Below, piece after piece: positions 5,461 through 10,959 of a stretch of 10,959 nt of DNA. The notes beneath the pieces are model-generated. The model saw nothing but the letters and a program-made list of their open reading frames with translations. It made no database searches and was not told the origin of the DNA. The stretch is from an uncultured Clostridia bacterium (GTDB taxonomy: Bacteria; Bacillota; Clostridia; Lachnospirales; CAG-274): the NCBI GenBank assembly GCA_947589405.1, contig CANQBT010000068.1, positions 1-10,959 of the forward strand, read 5' to 3'. Every line of letters starts with the position of its first letter. Position 1 is the first letter of the stretch. A program made the translations under genes and the position numbers.

Positions 5461-8286
5461 TTATGAATTCAAATCTATTGTTATGTTCAGAATGTTTTTG
5501 CCGTTTTCATATTTATAGTCAACACTTTCAGCCATTTTCCTGACCATGAAAATACCAAGTCCGCCTATTCCACGCTCCTCTGCGGACAGAGTTATATCGG
5601 GAGCTTCGGCGTCAAGAGGATTGTATGGAATGCCATTGTCAGAAAACAGAAGATCAAGCTTGCCGTTTTCTATTGTATAATTGATCTCAGCCAATGAAGC
5701 GTTGCTGTAATTTATTATATTTGAAGAGATCTCATCTATTACTATGCTTACCTTGCCTGAAATTTTTGGTATAACATCAAGCTTTGAGGTTATCTTCTGC
5801 GCAAAATCACTTACTATTGAATTTACTTTTTTATCGGGTATAAATGAAAGCCTGTATTCATTCATCAGGTAATTAAGTCTGAAGCTGAGCATTGTAATAT
5901 CGTCAAACTGCGGTACATTGTCTGCAAAACGATCTATATCCTTTTTGACATATCTGCAAAGGCAGCTTATGTCTGAGCTGATTTCCTTTTTATCAATGGA
6001 GTTCAGCATATTCAGAAGTCTATCCTCTCCATAGAGCTGCTCGTCCTTGTCAATAGCCTCCGTAACACCGTCTGTATAAAGTTGAACGATATCGCCGGGA
6101 TAAAGCTGTATCTGAGTCTTACGATAGCGTATTCCCTCCATTCCTGCCAATATAAAGCCTGTGCGCTGATTTTCATATGCAAAATCACCGTCTGAATGGC
6201 GTATAAGAGGAGGATTGTGACCTGCGTTTGCTATACTCATGATACCTGTTTCAAGATCGACTATTCCCATCCATGCCGTTACGAACATACCTGCATCGTT
6301 GTTTTCACACAGCTTTTCATTTGCCTGAGTAAATATCTCATCTGCGTCCATACCGCTTTCCGCCAGGTCCTTTATAATGGTTTTGGCCTTCATCATAAAC
6401 ATGGCAGCCGGTATGCCCTTGCCAGAAACATCGGCAATTATAAAGGCTATGCTTGAATTTCCCGTCATGTAGAAGTCATAGAAGTCGCCGCCTACCTCTT
6501 TGGCGGTGTTCATATGAGCGTAAATGTCAAAGTCCTTACGGCTTGGAAAAGGCGGGAATACCGATGGTATCGCAGAATATTGTATCTGCTTTGCAAATTC
6601 CAGTTCCTCGTCTATCCTTGCTGAAGCTTCTGCAATATATTGCTTAAGCGTGCTTACAGTAGAATTTATATCATCTGAAAGAGAAGCAAATTCTTCATTG
6701 GAGCGTACATTGACGGTAACGTCCAGATTGCCGTCGGTAATTTTTGAAAGAGCTTGGTTTACTTCTCTGAGGTTGTCTATAATAAGCTTTTTTATGAGGA
6801 AATAAACAAGACCGAAAAGTGCGGAGAATATAAGTATCTGCATGAATACGCTCAGGTATACCGAAACGTCACGCATGAACCTTGCCTCTGTTTCGGGTAT
6901 TGCGCCTAAAATGTAATAGCCTTCCGCATAGGAGTAGGCAGCCAGATATGATATGCCTTCAATATCCATGCTGAATATTTTATCTTCCTGTAGCTTATTT
7001 GTATCAAGGCTTATGTTGTCGGGCGCAATGCTGTTTTTGCTTACTATGTTCTTGTCCCTGTCCAGTATTATGACAAAGCCGTTGTCTCCGATATGTCTGT
7101 TGCGTGCCACCTTGTCTACATAGCTGCTTATATCTGTCTGAAATTCCTCTGCGTCATAGCCTATTTGCAAAAAGCTTTTGCTGTCAAGGGCTACAGCGCC
7201 GTATTTTCTTGAAGCGGTGCTGTTGAAGGATTGTGCACGGTATGCCTGAGCATAGGATTGGACTCCGCTGCCCATATGCTCCATAAATTCCTTTGACTGC
7301 TGACCGCTGTTCATATTGAAGCCGATGTATTCGGCGGCCGAAGAATTTATAATAATACCGTCAAGACCGACTATATTTATTTCTTTAATGCTGTATTCCG
7401 ATGATAGCTTTTGCAGATATTCTGTGCTTTTGTCCTCTGATGAGATATATTCTGATTTAATATTCTCTGCTTTGGCAATAAGGTTCTCATCAGAAGCATC
7501 GGTTATATCCTTGTGTACGTCCTCCAGAGTTTTCTGTATTACAGAACCCGTTTCCGTATCGGACATTCTGCTCTGTACCATATAAGTATACAGACTTGTT
7601 ATAACATATGTGGTAACTATGCAAATAAGCAGCCACATCTGAAAAGTACGGGAAATGTGTCTTTTTTCATTTTCGGCATAGGATCTGTCCTTATTTAAAA
7701 GAGAAATGACAAATACTGCTGCGCCTACAGAAAAACCGTTGTACATCATCATAGGCAGAGAGCATATCTTTACAAAGCCAAAGGCAGTACTGAGGTCGTT
7801 GGCATTTGTAAAAAATATCATAAGCATATGGATAACTTCGCACATCATTCCTATGCCAAGAGCGAAAAGCCAACCGGGCTTTTTGTTGTCAAACATATAT
7901 TTTCTCAGAATTGCGGCAATGAAGCCTGCCAATGCAGTTGAAACAGAGCAAGCAAGCTGAGTGTAAGTACCTGTAAGACCGAAAATGGCAGAGATATAGC
8001 GGTAAAGACCGCCTATTATACCTGCGATAATACCTGCCTGACCGCCGAATATAAGTCCTGCGCAAAGGGGTGCGGCATCACGGACATTCATCATCGTACC
8101 GTCGCCTATGTCAAGACCGCCTATATTTGTACTTGCATATGCTGCCATTATGCCGAAGAGAATGCCTATTATCAGCTGTCTTTTTTTATAGGATAATTTT
8201 CCGAAAAAGCTTTTTTTCTCCGCTACATATATCAATACAGCCAGCAGCGTATTTAAGACTGCTGTTATCATAATATTAATATTCAT
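5461..8286 (-). CDS. Membrane sensor SpoIIE-type PP2C phosphatase fused to GHKL kinase domain
   Basis: A 941-residue protein. Residues about 1-200 form a LytS-like 5TM sensor (NVRDAAPLCAGLIFGG and the following GLYRY). A membrane helix (about 213-233) leads to an extracytoplasmic region, 235-465, that looks like a Cache-type ligand domain, then another helix (473-498) and a HAMP linker (498-550) with a coiled coil. The SpoIIE/RsbU PP2C domain (about 585-805) has its metal aspartates: Asp601 in GGDFYD, Asp619 in ADVSGKG, Asp739 in YTDGVTEA, and FDDITML (794-800). The C-terminal GHKL domain (810-940) is intact, with N-box Glu852 and Asn856, DNGIPYNP (883-890) and GIGGLG (906-911). It can thus in principle both dephosphorylate and phosphorylate the STAS protein encoded upstream, in response to an external cue. 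Start: AAAGGA lies 8 nt before the ATG. Gaps to both neighbours are 24 nt. Confidence 0.95.
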   Translation of the reverse strand: MNINIMITAVLNTLLAVLIYVAEKKSFFGKLSYKKRQLIIGILFGIMAAYASTNIGGLDIGDGTMMNVRDAAPLCAGLIFGGQAGIIAGIIGGLYRYISAIFGLTGTYTQLACSVSTALAGFIAAILRKYMFDNKKPGWLFALGIGMMCEVIHMLMIFFTNANDLSTAFGFVKICSLPMMMYNGFSVGAAVFVISLLNKDRSYAENEKRHISRTFQMWLLICIVTTYVITSLYTYMVQSRMSDTETGSVIQKTLEDVHKDITDASDENLIAKAENIKSEYISSEDKSTEYLQKLSSEYSIKEINIVGLDGIIINSSAAEYIGFNMNSGQQSKEFMEHMGSGVQSYAQAYRAQSFNSTASRKYGAVALDSKSFLQIGYDAEEFQTDISSYVDKVARNRHIGDNGFVIILDRDKNIVSKNSIAPDNISLDTNKLQEDKIFSMDIEGISYLAAYSYAEGYYILGAIPETEARFMRDVSVYLSVFMQILIFSALFGLVYFLIKKLIIDNLREVNQALSKITDGNLDVTVNVRSNEEFASLSDDINSTVSTLKQYIAEASARIDEELEFAKQIQYSAIPSVFPPFPSRKDFDIYAHMNTAKEVGGDFYDFYMTGNSSIAFIIADVSGKGIPAAMFMMKAKTIIKDLAESGMDADEIFTQANEKLCENNDAGMFVTAWMGIVDLETGIMSIANAGHNPPLIRHSDGDFAYENQRTGFILAGMEGIRYRKTQIQLYPGDIVQLYTDGVTEAIDKDEQLYGEDRLLNMLNSIDKKEISSDISCLCRYVKKDIDRFADNVPQFDDITMLSFRLNYLMNEYRLSFIPDKKVNSIVSDFAQKITSKLDVIPKISGKVSIVIDEISSNIINYSNASLAEINYTIENGKLDLLFSDNGIPYNPLDAEAPDITLSAEERGIGGLGIFMVRKMAESVDYKYENGKNILNITIDLNS

Positions 8287-8310
8287 AATATCATTCCTTT
8301 GCGGCAGCTG

Positions 8311-8607
8311 TTATTTAATATTGAGTATGTCTGAGAAGCCTGTTATATCAAATACTCCCATTATGATCTCGTTTACTCCCGTGACGGTCATTGTTCCCTT
8401 TGTATTCATAGCCTTCTGCGCCTTGAGAAGAACACGCAGACCTGCTGATGAAATATATTCCAGATCGGTGAAATCAAAGCAAAGCTCTTTTGCTTCGTCA
8501 AGTATTCCGTTAAGCTCTCCTTCAAATTCGGGAACAGTTACAGAATCAAGTCTGCCTGAAAGGGCAACTGTTATTTTTCCGTTTTCGTTAGTGGTATTGA
8601 TAGTCAT
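8311..8607 (-). CDS. STAS-domain anti-sigma factor antagonist (SpoIIAA/RsbV-like)
   Basis: A 98-residue single STAS domain. It starts with the usual first strand and has the phosphorylation loop YISSAGLRVLL (51-61). By alignment to SpoIIAA and RsbV, where the modified serine lies two residues before the loop glycine, the phospho-acceptor should be Ser54. Proteins of this family bind an anti-sigma or other GHKL kinase when unphosphorylated and release it when phosphorylated. It is first in the operon, 24 nt before the phosphatase/kinase gene, which is its most likely modifier. The ribosome site AGGAGG is 8 nt before the ATG, and the promoter at 8648-8676 drives it. No sigma factor gene is next to it, so the output of the switch is not visible here. 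Confidence 0.93.
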   Translation of the reverse strand: MTINTTNENGKITVALSGRLDSVTVPEFEGELNGILDEAKELCFDFTDLEYISSAGLRVLLKAQKAMNTKGTMTVTGVNEIIMGVFDITGFSDILNIK

Positions 8608-8647
8608 TTATGACTCCTCCTTGCAATTTATAATTTTTTATATAAAT

Positions 8648-8676
8648 ATTTTGACACTATTTTGGGCTTGTGTCAA
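8648..8676 (-). promoter_or_regulatory. Promoter of STAS-SpoIIE operon with overlapping dyad
   Basis: On the minus strand a perfect -35 TTGACA (plus 8671-8676) and a -10 CAAAAT (plus 8648-8653, 4/6) are 17 bp apart. The -35 is one arm of an exact inverted repeat, TTGACAC (8651-8657) and GTGTCAA (8670-8676), whose other arm overlaps the -10. A dimeric regulator bound there would block polymerase. The promoter looks sigma-A-like. Confidence 0.7.
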
Positions 8677-8690
8677 TAGGTTTTTTAACT

Positions 8691-8743
8691 ATATTGCTTT
8701 TGTTTTTTATATTATATCGGGATAAAAAGCATATTGCTTTTGT
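8691..8743. repeat. 13-bp direct repeat upstream of STAS promoter
   Basis: ATATTGCTTTTGT occurs at 8691-8703 and again at 8731-8743, exactly 40 bp apart (close to four helical turns). Both lie upstream of the STAS-operon promoter in its direction of transcription. The second copy also supplies one arm of the hairpin at 8725-8741. Confidence 0.5.
8725..8741 (-). terminator. Possible short terminator of MmcQ/YjbR gene
   Basis: AAAAGCA (8725-8731) and TGCTTTT (8735-8741) pair across a 3-nt loop, 24 nt past the stop at 8766. On the minus-strand transcript the hairpin is followed by TTATCCC, so the U-run is mostly in the stem. The stem is AT-rich and weak. Confidence 0.4.
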
Positions 8744-8765
8744 CATGGACACGGCACAACGATGT

Positions 8766-9149
8766 CTATTTTGAAGCCTTGTTTTTCTTTATTACAGGCG
8801 CTGTATTTTCAAAACTCATATCCAGCAGTACTTTGAGCTGACTGTCATCTGTATTTTCGTCTAAGGCAGCGGAGATCCAATGGGTCTTGCTCATATGATA
8901 GGCAGGGAAAATACCCTTGTCCGATAAAAAGGAGCCTATAAGCGCAGGGCTGCATTTCAGATTGATAATGTCTATATTGCCTTCGTCGGATAAGCCCGGC
9001 TTTTCTCTTGGTATATTCATTATAAGGGCAAACCATTTTTTGTTTTCCGAGTGACGGAATACGGCATTGGAGGGATATTTTATCCAGGGATATTCCGCTT
9101 CTGCACCATAGGTATCAAATATGTATTTTTCAATTTCTTCTCTTGTCAT
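8766..9149 (-). CDS. MmcQ/YjbR family protein
   Basis: A 127-residue protein of the MmcQ/YjbR (DUF419) family: PWIKYPSNAVFRHSENKKWF (21-40), ALIMNIPREK (41-50), INLKC (62-66), and the conserved C-terminal segment PAYHMSKTHWISAALD (82-97). Members have a CyaY-like fold and are often called DNA-binding proteins, but a physiological function is not established. Length is typical. The ATG at 9147-9149 has AAGGAG 8 nt upstream. It appears monocistronic: the STAS operon downstream has its own promoter, and the repeat block lies upstream. Confidence 0.93.
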   Translation of the reverse strand: MTREEIEKYIFDTYGAEAEYPWIKYPSNAVFRHSENKKWFALIMNIPREKPGLSDEGNIDIINLKCSPALIGSFLSDKGIFPAYHMSKTHWISAALDENTDDSQLKVLLDMSFENTAPVIKKNKASK

Positions 9150-9171
9150 TTTACTTTCTCCTTATGTGAAA

Positions 9172-9180
9172 ATAATACCA
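9172..9180 (-). promoter_or_regulatory. Possible extended -10 promoter of MmcQ/YjbR gene
   Basis: On the minus strand TGGTATTAT fits the extended -10 pattern TGnTATAAT with one mismatch. No good -35 is present at 17 bp, and the leader would be only about 16 nt. The region upstream of it is the repeat block that begins at 9189, so the repeat may have altered control of this gene. Confidence 0.35.
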
Positions 9181-9188
9181 TATTCAGA

Positions 9189-9460
9189 TACTCTATGTTT
9201 TTCCTAAAATGCTTCGCCTTTTACTGCTTACGCAGTACATTTTGTCGCTTTGCTCCAAAATAGGAAAAACATATCGTTAACTTATCTTCGATAAAAATCG
9301 GAACAAGCTCCATTTTTATCTTTAATTACTCTATGTTTTTCCTAAAATGCTTCGCCTTTTACTGCTTACGCAGTACATTTTGTCGCTTTGCTCCAAAACA
9401 GGAAAAACATATCGTTAACTTATCTTCGATAAAAATCGGAACAAGCTCCATTTTTATCTT
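9189..9460. repeat. Two 134-bp near-identical tandem repeat units rich in hairpins
   Basis: Unit 1 is 9189-9322 and unit 2 is 9327-9460, period 138 bp, with one difference by eye (T9261 against C9399). Each unit has 12-13 bp outer arms that pair (TATGTTTTTCCTA at 9194-9206 with its complement at 9261-9273), an inner TACTGC-TTAC-GCAGTA hairpin (9222-9237), and a second hairpin with arms GATAAAAAT and ATTTTTATC (9290-9298, 9312-9320; 9428-9436, 9450-9458). The C9399 change costs unit 2 the innermost base pair of its outer stem. In unit 2 only, the second hairpin is extended by TAACTTATCT (9416-9425) pairing with AGATAAGTTA (9462-9471). No long open frame is evident. The structure suggests a small non-autonomous mobile or intergenic hairpin repeat. 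I do not recognise it as a named family. Confidence 0.85.
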
Positions 9461-9575
9461 CAGATAAGTTATATTATAGTATATAAAATTTTGTAATTCA
9501 ACATAGAATGTTTTTTAATTCAAAATGCTATTTCAAAAAAATACGTCACTTTATCACCTAAAAGCGTTAAAGTAT
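9461..9575. other. AT-rich spacer before symporter promoter
   Basis: This stretch has no gene I can support. It is strongly A+T-rich and contains TAATTCAA twice (9494-9501 and 9516-9523), 22 bp apart or about two helical turns, and a related AATAATTCATA within the promoter spacer. These might be regulator half sites or chance in AT-rich DNA. Confidence 0.4.
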
Positions 9576-9604
9576 TTGACAAATAATTCATAATAGAATA
9601 TAAT
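9576..9604 (+). promoter_or_regulatory. Perfect-consensus promoter of the symporter gene
   Basis: TTGACA (9576-9581) and TATAAT (9599-9604) are both exact consensus hexamers at the ideal 17-bp spacing. Transcription should start near 9611. A small dyad GTGTT-AAA-AACAC (9612-9624) lies right at the start of the transcript and could be an operator or a 5' hairpin. Confidence 0.88.
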
Positions 9605-9652
9605 TAAGAAGGTGTTAAAAACACATAAATAAAATAAAAAGGAGAATGACTA

Positions 9653-10959
9653 ATGGTAAAGTGGTTAATTCTGGTGCTGTATCTGCTGCTTATGGTCGGA
9701 ATAGGCGTATACTGCAACAGAAAAACAAAAAATGTAAGTGATTTTGTTCTTGGAGGAAGGAGCATAGGTCCCTGGTTTTCCGCCTTTGCATTTGGCACAT
9801 CATATTTCTCAGCCGTAGTATTCATAGGCTATGCAGGACAATTTGGTTGGACATATGGTATTTCAGCTTTTTGGATAGGCATAGGCAATGCGGTCATAGG
9901 TTCGCTTCTTGCATGGCTTGTTCTTGGCAGACGTACAAGAATAATGACAAAATATCTTGACGCAACGACAATGCCGGAATATTTTGAAAAGCGTTATGGC
10001 TCAAAGGGACTTAAAATTGCGGCTTCTCTTATAATTTTCCTGTTCCTTATACCATATACGGCGTCAGTTTATAACGGCTTATCCAGACTCTTTGAGTCAT
10101 CATTGGGAATACCTTATATTTACTGTATTATAATAATGGCTGTATTTACGGCTATATATGTTATAGCAGGCGGCTTCCATGCTACTGCTCTTAACGATTT
10201 CGTACAGGGTATGATAATGCTTGTAGGTATATTTGTGGTTGTATTTACAGTACTCCACAAGGCAGGCGGCTTTGGCGAAGCTATGCAGAATCTTGGCGCT
10301 ATAGCCGATGATGCAGGCAATACGGGAACGCTCAATACGGTTTTTGGTCCTAATCCGGCAGACCTTCTTGGTGTTGTAATACTTACATCTTTGGGAACAT
10401 GGGGCCTTCCTCAGATGATACAGAAATTCTATTCTATATCTGATGACGCAGCAATAAAGAGAGGAACAATAATATCAACCTTCTTTGCTCTTGTAGTAGC
10501 AGGCGGCAGCTATTTCCATGGCGGTTTAGGCAGACTTTTTGCCGTTGCCGAAGGATCTCCCGAAGCTGTAAATACTACAAAGACTGTTATAAGCTTTGTA
10601 GGAAATAAGCTTGAGTATGACGCTATAGTTCCCGCTATGCTTGAAAGCGTGCTTCCTGATATTCTTTTAGGTCTTATAGTAGTGCTTGTGCTTTCAGCTT
10701 CTATGTCTACATTGTCATCACTTGTAATGACATCAAGCTCTACGCTGACTCTTGACCTTATAAAGCCCGCTATTCTTTCAAAGGGCAAGTCCTTTGACGA
10801 GAAAAAGCAGGTATTTTTCATCAGATTATTCATTGCTATATTCCTTGTGGTTTCAGTAATAATGGCTGCAAAGAAGAATGCGTATATCACTACTCTTATG
10901 AGTATTTCATGGGGCGCTCTTTCAGGCTCCTTCCTGGCTCCGTTCATGTACGGACTGTT
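9653..10959 (+). CDS. Sodium:solute symporter (SSS/PutP family), C-terminus cut by window edge
   Basis: The 435 codons present encode a multi-pass membrane protein of the solute:sodium symporter family, which couples Na+ entry to uptake of a small solute such as proline, a sugar, a carboxylate or a vitamin. Family marks are LGGRSIGPWFSAFAFGTSYFS (33-53), AGGFHATALNDFVQGMIMLVG (172-192, the SSS signature region) and LSASMSTLSSLVMTSSS (347-363), which carries the Ser/Thr residues of the Na+ site in PutP. LPQMIQKFYSI (252-262) is where PutP-type members have a conserved Pro-His/Arg element. Members are usually near 500 residues, so perhaps 60-80 are missing. The ATG has AGGAG 8 nt upstream and a leader of about 40 nt. 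The substrate cannot be read from sequence. Confidence 0.93.
   Translation, partial: MVKWLILVLYLLLMVGIGVYCNRKTKNVSDFVLGGRSIGPWFSAFAFGTSYFSAVVFIGYAGQFGWTYGISAFWIGIGNAVIGSLLAWLVLGRRTRIMTKYLDATTMPEYFEKRYGSKGLKIAASLIIFLFLIPYTASVYNGLSRLFESSLGIPYIYCIIIMAVFTAIYVIAGGFHATALNDFVQGMIMLVGIFVVVFTVLHKAGGFGEAMQNLGAIADDAGNTGTLNTVFGPNPADLLGVVILTSLGTWGLPQMIQKFYSISDDAAIKRGTIISTFFALVVAGGSYFHGGLGRLFAVAEGSPEAVNTTKTVISFVGNKLEYDAIVPAMLESVLPDILLGLIVVLVLSASMSTLSSLVMTSSSTLTLDLIKPAILSKGKSFDEKKQVFFIRLFIAIFLVVSVIMAAKKNAYITTLMSISWGALSGSFLAPFMYGL

Noticed and set aside
5066..5518. 150-codon plus-strand open frame
   Set aside because: Antisense to the GHKL-like gene and the phosphatase end; Ser/Phe/Leu-rich translation with no recognisable domain.
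8321..8725. 134-codon plus-strand open frame
   Set aside because: Covers the STAS gene and its promoter in antisense; no ribosome site or family signal.
9189..9460. CRISPR array
   Set aside because: Only two 134-bp units with a 4-bp gap; no short direct repeats separated by unique spacers and no cas genes.
9461..9652. Riboswitch in the symporter leader
   Set aside because: The predicted leader is only about 40 nt with one 5-bp dyad, too short for any known riboswitch class.
10510..10947. 145-codon minus-strand open frame
   Set aside because: Antisense to the symporter, whose coding frame is clear and continuous.

Overview
The window looks like the chromosome of a low-GC, Gram-positive anaerobe of the class Clostridia, possibly a gut Ruminococcus, Eubacterium or Lachnospiraceae-type organism. 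The signs are A+T-rich intergenic DNA, strong AGGAGG-type ribosome sites, consensus sigma-A-like promoters, a DUF1540 small cysteine protein, and a SpoIIE-type/STAS signalling module. The species cannot be fixed from the sequence alone.

Left part (1-1303). A minus-strand pair holds ispD (non-mevalonate isoprenoid pathway) and the first 93 codons of an M16C zinc peptidase, which overlap by 11 nt. ispD has a good promoter with a 24-bp perfect palindrome just upstream. A 52-codon DUF1540 gene missing from simple ORF lists lies at 1078-1236 (minus). It is divergent from a plus-strand M19 (membrane dipeptidase family) gene.

Plus-strand operon (2269-4825). A near-consensus promoter drives an Lrp/AsnC regulator, a class I/II aminotransferase and a Sir2 NAD-dependent deacylase. 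Both gene junctions are 4-nt ATGA overlaps. The operon ends in a strong hairpin that also serves the operon converging from the right.

Minus-strand signalling operon (8676 down to 4840). A promoter with an exact TTGACAC/GTGTCAA dyad precedes three genes: a STAS anti-anti-sigma-like protein, a 941-residue membrane SpoIIE-type phosphatase (LytS-like 5TM sensor, extracytoplasmic Cache-like region, HAMP, PP2C and an intact GHKL kinase domain in one chain), and a small protein that looks like a GHKL fold without the nucleotide-binding motifs. This is a complete writer/eraser/target set for partner switching, but no sigma factor is encoded beside it. It is the most interesting system in the window.

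Right part (8766-10959). A MmcQ/YjbR-family gene (minus) is divergent from a sodium:solute symporter gene (plus), which is cut by the window end. The 503-bp gap between them holds two nearly identical 134-bp repeat units in tandem, each able to fold into two hairpins, followed by an AT-rich stretch and a perfect-consensus promoter for the symporter.
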